Positions 44,508 through 56,234 of a DNA stretch of 64,000 bases are shown in pieces. The notes under the pieces were generated by a model, which was given only the letters and a program-made list of their open reading frames with translations, did no database searches and was not told the origin of the DNA. Position numbers and translations under genes: made by a program. This stretch comes from Quercus robur (Eukaryota > Streptophyta > Magnoliopsida > Fagales > Fagaceae), in contig NC_065535.1 in NCBI RefSeq assembly GCF_932294415.1, forward strand, positions 86,077,862-86,141,861, in the 5' to 3' direction. Each line of letters begins with the position of its first letter. Position 1 is the stretch's first letter.

Positions 44508-47500
44508 CTAGTATTAAACAAAACACAACAGAAAATATGAGTGAAACTATAATAAATGAACAAGAAATTCATCAAAAAAAGTTAGAAGATAGTGAAATTA
44601 TACAACAAGAAGATAATAATGAAAATAGTCATAATAATGGTCAATCGAAAAAGAAATGTTAGCGAACTTTGAATACAAAAACTTAATTAGTAATTTTGTA
44701 TCTCAAAAGGTAAAAAAAATATAGTTTTTAAATAAAAATTTTTAATAATAAATATTATTTAAATATAAGTAAACGCCACCTAAACCTTTCATCTTAGGCT
44801 ACAAAATTTGTTTGAGACTTTGAGTGCATATCCTATAACAATCTCCTGAGGATAAGGACCGATTTTATGGGGGAGGAATGTTATGCCAAATACTATTTTG
44901 TGGATTAGCAATAACCCATCAAGTGTCAAACACACTAGTGTCTAAGTCCTTTGGAAACTTAAATAAGAAGTGTTACAAGTACTGCATAAAACTTGTAAAT
45001 TGATGTGGCAATGTGTTGACTCAAAATGAAAAATTGTTATTTGAATTAAAAATATTTAAATTTAGGTTTAGCGATAAATCTTTATCTAAATAATGTAGCA
45101 GTAGATTAGTATTGTTATTTGCTATATTCAAATAGATTCCTATGTTTTAGTATAAGATTATTGGATTAGTTCCTGTGTTTTAGGATTTGCTGATGAGATT
45201 CTCTCATTTTAGTTTGTATATGTAAGTTGAATGCATAATGACTAACGAGATTCAAGCATAAAATTAACCAAAAATATCTATTTTCTCAACTTGTGGATTT
45301 CAACTACCATCATAATTAATGTGTAGCTCTAACCCACATTTGAAGAAAGCAACTCTCACCCGAACATAAGAATGGGATTTTTTGGAGATGATACATCCCC
45401 TCAAATGTTTCACATAATAATTGGATCACATTTGCAAGATATTACCAAATCACATCTACCTATCAAGAGCATCAATCCCAACAAATAAAGAATAGAGAGC
45501 ATGTCGAAAATTGTCAACCAAATGTTAGATGTTACCAGGGACATGTCCAAAAGAATAGTAAGGATGCAAGATTCATGGTTTCAAATGATAGAGATCTTAG
45601 ATAAATAATCCAATGAAATTTTAGAGATATAAAACAATTAAAAGTACAAGTATCCTATGAAATTTTGAAAAATCATGTCCTACACCAGGAATCACCAACA
45701 ATTCCATAAAGTAATATGTTAGAGGGTGCAGATGTGACAAAAATTGCATTTAAAGATCAAAGAAAAAATGAAGTTGAAAAAACAGATCAAAAAGATCTTC
45801 TCGTGAATTCAAATAAGCCTGCTCTAATTTCATGCATTGAATTTGTCATTCCCAATAAGTTCAAGGACGTAGAAAACAAGAATTTTTGTTTCTATTGCTC
45901 GTAGAAGTGGTTGAAGAACTGGTGCAAATATCCATGATCTTTTCCTTATCCATCAACAACACTTCAAAAGAGATAAACTGTTATTTCCATGTCTTGGAAT
46001 CTTGAGAACAAGATTCATCTTGAAAATAGATAAACTGTTATTTAAATTTATTTAAAAGTATCTATATTTAAACTTAGTTAAATTGTTATTTGAATTAATT
46101 TGAAAGTATTTAAATTTAGACTTAATAATATATCTTTATTTGAATAAAATACCAACGATAAGTATTGTTATTTACTTGTATTCAATTTGATTCCTATGTT
46201 TTAAGATAAGATTAATTCTTATGTTTTAGGATTTAGGATTTGCTAATAAAGTTTTCTCATTTTAGTTTATTTATGTAAATTAAACCCACAATGAAATTCC
46301 AGCAAAAAATTAACCAAAAATATCTATTTTCTTGACTTGTGGGGTTTAAGTACCATCATAATTAACATGTAGCTCAATTTGAAGAAAGCAATTCTCACCC
46401 TAATATGAGAACTGGATTTTTTGGAGATGATACGTCCCCTCAAATGTTCCACAAAATGTTCCACATAACAATTGGATCACAGCTAAAATAACCACGAACA
46501 TATAGGACTTGTCCATCTTGTGGGCTAGTAGAAGTCAGACATCCAACACAAAGGATAAGGTATTAAAGTACACCACTGGATTGAACTTTCTTTAAGAAGA
46601 GGAGATCTAGGATTGATAATTTATAGTGTTCGATTTTAATAGTTTTTTTTCATTAACGCTAAATCAAATTATTTTATCATTGTATCATTTGTATGCCATT
46701 GAGTGAGTCAAAAGATTCAAGTTTAGTATACATTTTGTACCGTAAATCTGTAACCCATAAAGCCTTTTCTAGTTGACTAAACTAACAAAGTGTATGTCCT
46801 AAACACCCATATGTTATGTATCATCTCTTGATATCAGGTATTTGGCTAATTGGCAAATTAAGTACTCAACTTGTACATTTCAAAGCTTTGCAAATCACTT
46901 CAGATAACTACGCACTTTGCAATTAAATCATTCCTAATCAGACGGCTCAGTCATGCAAATTTATAACAGGATGCGGGAAAAAAAAAAAAAATCAAAAGAT
47001 CACATATCACGTCTAACAGGAATTTCATTGATCATATGGTATTCAAAAACAAGAAGTAATAATAACAAAATAACACACATAGAACACTGCAAATTTCTTA
47101 TCTTACCCTGAATTAGAATTAGCAGGTGAAATCAAAGCCACCCAACATGCTTCTTCAGAAGAAAAACTGCCCTATTTGTGATAGACATACCCATTATCAG
47201 AAAGGCTGGGATTTAGAGTAACACGATTCAAATTGATGGAGAGTGGCTGAGTTGAAGGGAGATCCGGGAAGAGGAGAGGAAGCACAAAGAATCCATACTC
47301 GATGCAAATTGGTTTAAAGGAGAAAGGAAGGACTGAGATAGAGACACGAAATCATATATAAAACTGTTGAAATGTATTATGTTAGTGACTCCCGCAAGGA
47401 ATGTTACACCGTTTCATTTAGCCTTCAATTGAAAGCCTCAAACATTAAGATGGGTGACAATTAAGACGGGACAACATTCTGCAAACAGAGGGAAAGAAAA

Positions 47501-47593
47501 GAGAGAAGCAGAGAGGAGTGACAAGATTTCATGAGTCCGAAGAAAGAAAGGAAGAAATTAATAAAATTCATTCTCAATACCTAGCCAATCAGG
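44508..47593. other. gene-free remainder of unit 2
   Basis: It is collinear with 16110-16759 and 21312-24126 of unit 1 and has no gene. It preserves the uninterrupted target sites of the unit 1 Copia element (near 45135) and solo LTR (near 46105). About 200 bp at 47270-47450 are absent from unit 1 near 23990. The short frames here do not resemble known proteins. Confidence 0.8.
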
Positions 47594-48324
47594 GGATCCC
47601 CAAAATCAATAAAAATAAAGCCGCGGGTTGGGTATCTGAAAATGCACAGATATTAACAACTTCATACATACAACCAGAATCATTCATGTAATGATGTAAC
47701 CATTATGGACCATAATTCTTCTTATGCATTCATGGGTAAAATGCCCACTTCCCAAAATCAAAAAAAGCATGAGTTCACCAACCATGCTATAGAAAAAGTC
47801 ACAACAACAAAATATACATACAAATATAAAGGAAATTGTTTACTACTAATATGATATTTTATTACATAATTTGAAGAGAAACATCAGTATTTAGTACTAC
47901 AAGTACCAACGAACTGATACTACCCCTAATATCACCACCACTTAGATTAACAAGTAAATAGCAAACCTAAACCCCATTTAAGTAAAAAATAAACCCAACC
48001 CAAAACGCACACACCCTTTAATAGAAGAAAATACCACTCTCACAGTCCTCACTCTTTAGCAGGCTAAGTTTATATACAGAAACATAAATTAACCTGTACC
48101 TAAAATTAACAAACAAACATAGACTTACTCTAAACTTAAAAAACTAAATAAGCAATCAACGGCGAAAGGCTTCGTTTTTTTGCTTTTACCCTTTTTTTTT
48201 TTTTTTGCTCGCACTCCAAAGCCATATCCTCCGGTCAAAAATTTCGAGGAAGACTTCATGAGCCAACGCGAAAAATCAAAAGATGAGAGCAAATCTCAGA
48301 AAGTTACTAAATTATGCAGAGGTA
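47594..48324. other. intergenic, downstream side of the PNRC-like gene
   Basis: AT-rich sequence unrelated to the duplication. It presumably contains the 3'UTR of the minus-strand gene that ends at 48325. No other gene or element was recognised. Confidence 0.6.
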
Positions 48325-48900
48325 CTAGTCGAGACCCAACAACCGGCGCAAGTCGCTGGTGGCGGGGCTGTTCTTCCCTAAGAAGCCCGGCACGGGCAGA
48401 GAACTCGGAGGCGGAGACGTTACGAAAGCCGAACCGGCGTAGATTCCGTCGACGGCGTTGAATTCCGCAACCCTAATCTGCTTCTGGACGGTTTCCGGAT
48501 CCGGACCCAAACGGTCCGTGGATCCTAAACCCAGATCCGAAACCACCACATCTCCACCTTTGCTCTTCAATTTCGGCTTCCGATTATCAGCGCCGGCGAG
48601 GGTTAAGCCAAAGTCAGTCTTCGTCTTCGGCTGAGTCAACGCCTCGCCGCGCTTGAGGATCTTGACCTCCCCCATGACGAGGTTTTGGGAGGGAGACTTG
48701 GCCACCATGGACCTCTCACTCCGATCTTTACTCGACTGGATCTTCATCGGACTACGCTTCCGGCGGCTAGAGTTAGCGCCGTTAGGGTTAGGGTTAGGGT
48801 TAGCGTTTCGATGAGTTTTGAAAGTAGGGGTTAGGGTTAGGGCTTCCTTACGAAACCTATCTTGAAGGCAATCGTGGGAGTGAAGGATTTCAGTTCCCAT
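48325..48900 (-). CDS. small plant protein with PNRC-like proline motif (191 aa)
   Basis: A single-exon minus-strand frame. I chose the ATG at 48900 (MGTEILHSHDCLQDRF). The frame stays open 30 codons upstream, but that part looks like 5'UTR and the next ATG there is preceded by the TATA box only about 60 bp away. Visible features are Asn-Pro repeats (NANPNPNPNGA, residues about 33-43), a basic patch (SSRRKRSPMK), KSPSQNLVMGEVKILKRGE, SPPPSSLPVPGFLGKN near residues 167-182 and a C-terminal TSDLRRLLGLD. The SPPPSSLPVP segment resembles the PNRC proline motif, known in animals from nuclear-receptor coactivators and decapping factors. Plant proteins with this motif are little characterised. No catalytic domain, signal peptide or membrane segment is evident. 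Function unknown. Confidence 0.8.
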   Translation of the reverse strand: MGTEILHSHDCLQDRFRKEALTLTPTFKTHRNANPNPNPNGANSSRRKRSPMKIQSSKDRSERSMVAKSPSQNLVMGEVKILKRGEALTQPKTKTDFGLTLAGADNRKPKLKSKGGDVVVSDLGLGSTDRLGPDPETVQKQIRVAEFNAVDGIYAGSAFVTSPPPSSLPVPGFLGKNSPATSDLRRLLGLD

Positions 48901-49046
48901 CTTTCCAGGGAAAACAAATTTCGGAGAGAAAAATAAAAGGAAGGAAAAGGAAAATATATTCTCTTTCTCTATTCGGAGAAACTCTAACACGTTTTCCGAG
49001 GTTGTAACAGCTTGTAATGTGGAGAATATGATGGGAGCAAATGTGC

Positions 49047-49054
49047 ATTTATAG
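49047..49054 (-). promoter_or_regulatory. TATA box of the PNRC-like gene
   Basis: On the minus strand CTATAAAT lies about 147 bp before the chosen ATG, which would put transcription start near 49020 and give a 5'UTR of about 120 nt. Confidence 0.6.
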
Positions 49055-49507
49055 ATGGGGATTTTGCTTTACACGTGAGGATTGGAATTTGGAACGCCCC
49101 TAGAGTGGGGTAAGATAGGATTACGGGCTATGGTGATGGAGTGCGGTCACGGCATGATTTGATTGGACAATTGACCTAGCGTGTGACGCGGTTAATGTGC
49201 TTGTTACGAAGTTGTTGCACTTTGACGTCGGTTTAATTTACGATCTGCGAGAGTGTTCTACAAAGGGGTGTAAGGGGTATGTTGTAATTTTGTGGATGAT
49301 ATGATGGGCAACGATGTAATTGTGAGGGTGCAAGGAAACCTTAATTGTTGTGAAAGATATGGTCCACGCGTCTTGACTTGTATGGGTGTCATTGTTGATC
49401 TTATCGACACGTCATTACTCTGTTTGGGCGGTTTGGTTTCTCAATGATAATGAAACCGAGGAATCCTACTACACGGTTTAATGTTGGCAACTTGGCATCA
49501 ACCGGAC

Positions 49508-50095
49508 GTCGTTAGTGTTAAGACTGTCTCTCGGAAATTCAAAGTAAACGATTTTGACGTTAGTTGGGTGTGTATTGTTTAGAATGTTGTTTTCCAATGA
49601 GAGACAGACAGCCTTCACCACAATTATTTTATGTGTAGCTGTGATTGGTTATTTGCATACTTGTTGTCGTTAGTATTAGGACAGTTTTTCTGAAATTCAA
49701 AGTAAATGACTTTATGTTATTTGGGTGTGTCTAGTGTCTAGAATGTTGTTCTCCAAAGAGAGAATTGGTTATCTGCATACTCATTGTCGTTAATACTTAC
49801 TATTAGGACAGTTTATTTGAAATTCAAAGTAAATGACTTTATGTTATTTGGGTGTGTCTAGTGTCTAGAATGTTGTTCTCCAAAGAGAGAATTTGTTATC
49901 TGCATACTCATTGTCGTTAATACTTACTATTAGGACAGTTTATTTGAAATTCAAAGTAAATGACTTTATGTTATTTGGGTGTATCTAATGTCTAGAATGT
50001 TGTTCTTCAAATAGAGACACGCTTTACCACAATTATTATACGTGATAGCTGTGATTGGTTGTCTGCACACTCATCTATTTTTCATAACTCTCACA
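49508..50095. repeat. about four tandem repeats of 120-160 bp upstream of the PNRC-like gene
   Basis: Starts marked by GTCGTTA lie at about 49508, 49666, 49786 and 49913. The best-conserved interval is 127 bp (49786 to 49913). Each copy carries AAATTCAAAGTAAA and CTAGAATGTTGTT. The last two full copies are nearly identical and the first is the most diverged. Confidence 0.85.
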
Positions 50096-50439
50096 GTTAG
50101 TATAAGTTGGTATCAAAACAGTGTAAGCGTGTTGAAACAGTAACACACAATTATTACAACTCTTTCACGAAACTTTAAGTTTTACAAAAAGAGTAAGCTA
50201 CTTAGCAAAATAATAGAGAAAACTTCTCTAACGAACTTTTATTAATAAACACATCATGATAATATAGGAATAGAATTTATTATACTTATTTTAGGAAAAT
50301 AAATAATAAACCTACTTTTACTTGAGAAAATAAAAACAGATTAACTAGGAAAAGAAAAAAGGTAAAAATCTTAATTCAACTAGGAAAATAATTTTAACTC
50401 AACTTGAAAAAGAAAATAAATTATAATTTCAATAGAATT

Positions 50440-50932
50440 GAGAAAATAACATAAAATATTAAAATATTTTCTTCTCCCTTAAGTAATCTGCAACACTTTT
50501 TGATTTTTTTTTTGGGATACGCCCATTTCAATATTCTTTTTTGAATGCAATTGCAACCAATATCAATATTCTAATCATGTCAATATTCTAATCAGATGAT
50601 AATTGAAAATTGTTTTACTAAAAGTTGAAGTTATGTACTAGAATTTTATTGTAGGCATTCCTTTTAGGCTCAATATTCCAATATAAGTTTGAGAAAATAA
50701 CATAAAATATTAAAATATTTTCTTCTCCCTTAAGTAATCTGCAACACTTTTTGATTTTTTTTTTTTTTTTGGATACGCCCATTTCAATATTCTTTTTTGA
50801 ACGCAATTGCAACCAATATCAATATTCTAATAAGATGATAATTGAAAATTGTTTTACTAAAAGTTGAAGTTATGTACTAGAATTTTATTGTAGGCATTCC
50901 TTTTAGGCTCAATATTCCAATATAAGTTTGAG
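50440..50932. repeat. direct tandem duplication of about 250 bp
   Basis: GAGAAAATAACATAAAATAT starts near 50440 and again at 50691. Both copies continue through CTTCTCCCTTAAGTAATCTG to CAATATTCCAATATAAGTTT. The first copy has an extra 15-20 bp repeat of CAATATTCTAATCA. A short frame at 50618-50812 on the minus strand is not a gene. Confidence 0.9.
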
Positions 50933-51781
50933 GGATGATGTTAAAAAAGTTAAGACCAAACACATCGTATCATTTTAATTAATATTCATTCATTTATCTT
51001 GGTCCAAGTTTGTTATTTTTCAACCTTTGGGCTTGCTGGAAATTGAGGCAAAAACTATGGAAATTGGAGTGCTTTTTTGCTTGGGATGTTGAAAGTGATT
51101 CCAAGACTGTGTCTAATACTCTATTGGGTATATGTATCCCGCCTATGATCATGTCCAATATTATGACCAGTGTAGCCCATAAATTTTAGGTCAGTTCAAG
51201 TCTCCCATGTAAAGTGACAAGGCAATAAACTCGTACATTTATTAGCAAAACATGCCAAAGAAATAGACAACATTGATAGTTATATAACTTGAATAGAGGA
51301 AAATCTACCGCTAATTGAGTTAACTATTACTCATAATGTATTAAATTTATCTTCTTCTTAATAAATTTACAAGTTTTTCATTATAAAAAATAAAATAAAA
51401 AATTGTACTAGAAAATCATAAATCATGATTTCCTTCTAAATTCAAGTGAAAGCTTGAAGAATTTTGCATTATATATACTATAAATCTTAATCTTACTTGA
51501 TGGGTTCTTTGTAACATACAAACTACAAAGAGCTTTGAAACTTTTCGTTATAAAAAGTATACCCTTGTTCTCTCTACTTCTCCATTATATTTTCTTATTC
51601 TAACTTGATATCAAAATTATATCTCACTTTTTCTAATATTTTTTTAAAGCGGAAAAACTGTGAAAATGGAGAGAATGAAGTTTATTAGTTGATGAGTATA
51701 AGATAGCAACAAGGGTTTTGAGCAGCACTTAAGATTTCAAGAGTCTCAATTGTATGTCTTTTTTAGCTTTTACTATTCTAA
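50933..51781. other. intergenic, nothing recognised
   Basis: AT-rich DNA without a supported gene, repeat array or element end. Confidence 0.5.
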
Positions 51782-52864
51782 GAGCATCTTCAACAGTTAC
51801 TGTATCTCTATTTTTACAAGATAAAATGCTACTGTTCACACTCCAGCCAATTCTCCAAACACAAAACTTTTCTAAATTTATTTTGAAGTTGGTACAGTGC
51901 TTCTCTACAAATAAAGAATACTGTAGCAATTACTGTAGCGTCTCTAAACAATATTCCCCCTTAAAATAATGGCCGGTTGAATAAAAAAAAAATTCTTTCT
52001 CTCTCGTGCTTCTCTATCTCAACGGTAATATACCACAATCAAAACAAAAACACAAAACCCAATCGAAAGATTTGAAACACAAAAACAATCTTTCTCATAA
52101 GCCTAATGAAATCTAAACAATAAAATAAAACTAATCAAAAAAAAAAAAAAAAACCATGTAGAACGCCGATCTCCATCTCTGCCGGTGATCTATGTGCGTA
52201 TGAGAGAGAATTTGTTTGTGTGAGATAGAGGGAGAGAGTGTTCTAGAATCAAGTAGAAATAGAAAAAGTAAAAAGAGAGAGAGCTAGAGAAAGAGAGAGA
52301 GAGAGAGAGAGAGATGGGAGATTGCTGAAGAAATGACTAGAAAGAACTAGAAAAAGAAAAGAAGGTAGATAGAGGAAAGAAGTGGGATACGTGTGCGGTG
52401 GAGAAAAAATCAAGAGAAAAAAAAATGTATGGATGACAGATGGTGTGAAGGGAAAAATAATATAAAAAATAAGAAATTACAATTAAAAAATACTATCATA
52501 ATATTTTCACAATAAATTTTAAGTAATAGATTGTTATTAGCTAATATTGGTCAGTAAAAAAATAATTTCAGCAGTGAGTTCAAATTAGAACTAGTAACAA
52601 CTTTTTACATAAGATTTTGATGTGATTCTTGTGAAAGTATTGCGAAAAATATTGTGGATAAAACACTTTTCATTGGAAAAATATAATTGTTGGGAATGAA
52701 TATAGGAAGAATAAATGATTATAAAAAAATAATAATGAATAAATGAAGAAATAATATTTAAATGAGATAGAGAATGTGATAGAAAAAGTAAGTAACTAAA
52801 ATGTAAAAATCACTGTTCATTCTCCAAACAGTACAAAAATTTGAAGAATCTGCTGAAGATGCCC
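51782..52864. mobile_element. PIF/Harbinger-type non-autonomous element (1083 bp)
   Basis: The left end reads GAGCATCTTCAACAG and the right end in reverse complement reads GGGCATCTTCAGCAG. TAA target duplications lie at 51779-51781 and 52865-52867. The TIR sequence and the 3 bp TAA duplication fit PIF/Harbinger (Tourist-like). No transposase is encoded. It contains a GA-rich stretch at 52270-52313 and a nested MITE. Confidence 0.8.
52487..52671. mobile_element. MITE related to the GAGAAATG family, nested
   Basis: Contains TATTTTCACAATA near its left side, GATTGTTATTAGC, a shared TTCAAATTAGAACTAGTAAC segment and AATATTGTGGATAAAAC at the right. This matches the layout of 2505-2684 and 33121-33289. 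The ends are degraded and the edges approximate. Confidence 0.55.
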
Positions 52865-52932
52865 TAACATTGGTATTATGTGGTACCCATGGACTTAAAA
52901 AATCTAACTTGTCTTCTCCCTAAAATGACTAA

Positions 52933-53264
52933 GGGTCCGTTTGGATACAGCTGAAAACTGAAAAACACTATAGCAAAATAATTTTTAAATATGTGAATAG
53001 TACCATGTGATCCATTTTTAATGAAAAAATTGCTGAAAAGTGAAATTTATGAGTCCGTAAATTGTGTACGGTGTGCACTGATTGGTTGAAAATTGTTTGA
53101 CAAGTCAAACTTTGCGGCTACTGTTCATGAACAGTGCATGAATAGTAGTTGTAACAGTAAAATTTGTTCCAAAACGCGTGAAAAAAAAAATAAAAAAAAA
53201 ATAACAAACAAAACAAAACAAAAAAATGCAAATGCAAACGCATCAGTTGGACCCAAACGCACAC
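52933..53264. mobile_element. hAT-like MITE (about 330 bp)
   Basis: Starts GGGTCCGTTTGGATACAGCT and ends TTGGACCCAAACGCAC, so the ends share an inverted GTTTGG core. The interior is A-rich. The target duplication is unclear. Confidence 0.6.
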
Positions 53265-53963
53265 TAATCCTCTGTGGTTTCAATTTTTTTGTTCTTTACA
53301 AATTTTTTTTTTTTTTTTTGGGTATACTTCTTCACAAAATTGGTTAATGATTCATGTATTTTTCAATCAAGATAGATCCTTTGAACTTTTGCTCTTAATG
53401 GAATTCATGTTAACGAGAACAAGTCAACAAACTATACAATGTCCTTGAATTAATCAAAGTAGGGTTGGTAAAAAGTCATTTGCGAACTAGAACTTGACCT
53501 GTTAGGAGATCAGGTGATCGAGGCTTTCCTTTTGGTGCCTAGGACCTGTGGATCAAGAATTAGTATTACTCGAACCAAAACCAACTTGATTTTGTGCTTA
53601 TTATGTAATAATGTATTAAAATTGCTAGGATGTGAATGTGTCAAACACTAATCGAGTCAAGTGCACATGAGTATTGAACCTAATCATTGTCTCATCCAAA
53701 TGCTGCACTAATAGTAAATAAGTTTTATTTTTTTAAAATAAGAATAAAACTAAAAAATAATGTTCACTTAACGGGTGCCTTAGACGTTGGATGATAAATA
53801 TTTTAAGAAAGTTTTGATACATTTTGTGTCAAACAAATTAATTTATTTTTGACATAAACAATTTGTAAGTATTTTCTAAACTGCACTTTTGGATATCGGT
53901 TAACTTTAATATATATGATAAATCTAAAAGGGAAGAAAAAAGAAAAGAAAAGAAAAACCCCAA

Positions 53964-53971
53964 AAACCCTA
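53964..53971 (+). promoter_or_regulatory. telo box near the S6 gene 5' exon
   Basis: AAACCCTA, the plant telo-box word typical of ribosomal-protein gene promoters, lies about 170 bp before the 5'UTR intron donor. This supports the assignment of the downstream gene as ribosomal. Confidence 0.55.
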
Positions 53972-54947
53972 TTCAACCCGCCTCAGTCTCTCTCAACCGA
54001 GCTCATTTCTAAATCTCAAGCTCTCATCTCCACGTCGTCCTCCTTTAGTACACGCAGGATTTCCGGCAGTCAACTTCTCCTCTAGACAACGGAGGAATTG
54101 CTTCACGCCTTGAAAACGAGAATCATCATCAATCTACTGTAAGCTTCTCTTGCAATGCAATTCGTTTGGTCTCTGTTACTTTTTCCCTTCGTTTTCTTGG
54201 CATCCAAACAGAGGAGTATTGTGTGTTTTAATTTTCAAAATCTCCCTCTCTCTAAATTTCTCTCGATTTGACACCTGTTTGATTGCCGAGAAAACTGAGT
54301 AAAAATTTGATAATTGCTTGTATCTGTTTGATGTGGGTTCATTGTGAAATGTGTACGAAAGGTGTTTGTGAAAAGTTCTCTTAGAATTTTTTTTAACAAT
54401 AGGAGCACTCAGCTGAAGAACTAGAAAAGGGTTTGAAAGGTGCCTGTGAAAATTTCAGTTTACGTGCTCTCTATTAGCTTAAGATTAACTGGGAATAATG
54501 GAAAGGAAAACTGTTCCATCCTTGTAGTTATAGGCTTTTAGCTGCATCAATTAGAAACCCAGGGTTTAATTTCAAAGCACTCTAAAACTGATAGGATACT
54601 AATGGAAATGGGAATTTGTAGCATCTTTGAAATGATAGGGTTTAGTTGCAACAATTAGAAACTAAGAAGCAAATATACTTCAAACTAGTAGCCATATCCA
54701 TGTTGGATATGTTTCCAATACGGATGCTCTTAGATACCACATGATATTTCTATAATCTCTCTCTCTCTCTCTGAAGCTAATAGTTTCTTGATTAGATTTA
54801 TTATTAGACATGTTCTGCGCTTTTTTTCATTTTTTGTTTATCCTTTAGAGTAAAAATTAGTGTGATATATAGTTACATACTTGAAATATTTATTTATATA
54901 TTAATCATTTAAAGTGTTTGTGCCATACCGTAACCTAAAATTTTAAG

Positions 54948-55072
54948 CCAGGACCCTTGTAGCTCAGTGGCATTGCCTGCACTCCTTTATGAGGAGACCA
55001 GGGTTCAAATCCCCCCTCCCTTGTTAATGTAACTATCAAATAAAATAAAATAAAATTAAAAAAAAAAAAAAA
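54948..55072 (+). mobile_element. tRNA-derived SINE in the S6 5'UTR intron
   Basis: A-box TAGCTCAGTGGC and B-box GGTTCAAATCC lie in tRNA-like spacing and are followed by an A-rich tail. An imperfect 16 bp target duplication flanks it: AACCTAAAATTTTAAG at 54932-54947 and AACCTAAATTTTCAAG at 55073-55088. Confidence 0.85.
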
Positions 55073-55285
55073 AACCTAAATTTTCAAGAATTAATATATT
55101 GCTATGTCCATATCATATCATATATTTTTCCCATAATAGTATCAGATTATCAGTGCTTCCTAGTTAGATAACCCAGGGTTTAAAACAAGTCTAAAACTTG
55201 GGGGAATTTGTTTAATATGCCCAATTTCTTTTACTTCAAGTTTTACAGATTTGAAGTATTTTAGTCTAAAGTATTTAGGTCTAGC

Positions 55286-55393
55286 CAATGAGCTTGACTG
55301 ACACTTCCCTCTTCCATAATAATGGGATGGAGAGTGAGGTCGTGGGTTCAAGATGTACTAGGCGTGTGAGTAACTTACCAATCAAAATGAAAA
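55286..55393 (+). mobile_element. second SINE in the S6 5'UTR intron
   Basis: About 108 bp with a B-box-like GGGTTCAAG and a short A-run end. An 18 bp target duplication with one mismatch (AAAGTATT[T/A]AGGTCTAGC) lies at 55268-55285 and 55394-55411. Confidence 0.8.
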
Positions 55394-55588
55394 AAAGTAT
55401 TAAGGTCTAGCTTATTATTGCAGCTTCAGTATCTTGTGGGTAAATTTGGTTTTAGTCTATGAAGAATGAAACCATTTTTAAGATGATTCGAATGCAAATT
55501 GAGAGGACTTTTTTATATTTCAAAAAAGTATTCGTCTATTTACATTTAATTTATTACCGGTTCAGGTGCACGAGAGCACAAGAGAAAC

Positions 55589-56195
55589 ATGCCTCTTTAT
55601 GATTGTATGCTTCTGTTGAAGCCCCATGTGAAGAAGGAGGCTTTAATGGAACTGGTTGCCCGAATAGGAAAACACGTTTACAGAAGAAATGGGGTTCTTG
55701 CTGATATGAAGTCATTTGGAATGGTTCAATTGGGTTATGGCATTAAAAAGCTTGATGGGAGATACTACCAGGTGAATTTACACTACTCTGACCTTTTTAT
55801 TGTCTGATTTTTTTTATATGGTGTGGAACTTATGTTCTGTGAACTTAATATTCTAACTGGTTGGACTTCTGAAATGCTAGTTGGTTGGCCCTATAGAGGG
55901 TAAGGGAGCCAATCCTCATGACAAAAGGTTCAAAATTTGTATAGACATTGTCTGGAGCATTTGTAGGTGCTATGAAATATCTGCATCACATGCTTTCCCC
56001 CCAAAAATTATGAAGAATAAACAATGCCCTTCCCAAATCTGAAGGAATGACAACCCTCCAGGGGCTTGATGCACCTTGAAGCTCCAATTCTTTCAAATTA
56101 GCACGACTAACATCTTCTAGGGTTTTTTTATCCTTTTTTTGGTTGGACTTACATTTTCTTCATGTCGAAGCATTTGGTTCTATTTGGGATGTGCA

Positions 56196-56234
<39 letters not shown>

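Larger units (their letters stand above)
24127..47593 (+). repeat. tandem segmental duplication, unit 2
   Basis: The junction at 24127-24131 (TTAGG) joins the end of unit 1 (…CCTAGCCAA) to the start of the repeat (GTTCCTTTAAG…). The unit ends at about 47593, where CCTAGCCAATCAGG passes into unrelated GGATCCCC. The left outer edge (TTAGG), the junction (TTAGG) and the right outer edge (TCAGG) share a 5 bp word, which indicates microhomology at the breakpoints. Unit 2 is longer than unit 1 mainly because of the 11 kb Tat-clade element. Confidence 0.9.

Noticed and set aside
48780-48806. Interstitial telomere repeat
   Set aside because: Only about four TTAGGG units (plants use TTTAGGG), inside a coding frame where they encode Asn-Pro repeats.
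51754-51969. Open frames on both strands near 51.8 kb
   Set aside because: They overlap the left end of the PIF/Harbinger-type element and show no protein features.
54948-55022. Functional tRNA gene
   Set aside because: A and B boxes are present, but there is no cloverleaf with a paired acceptor stem that I can see, and it has an A-rich tail and target duplication. It is a SINE.
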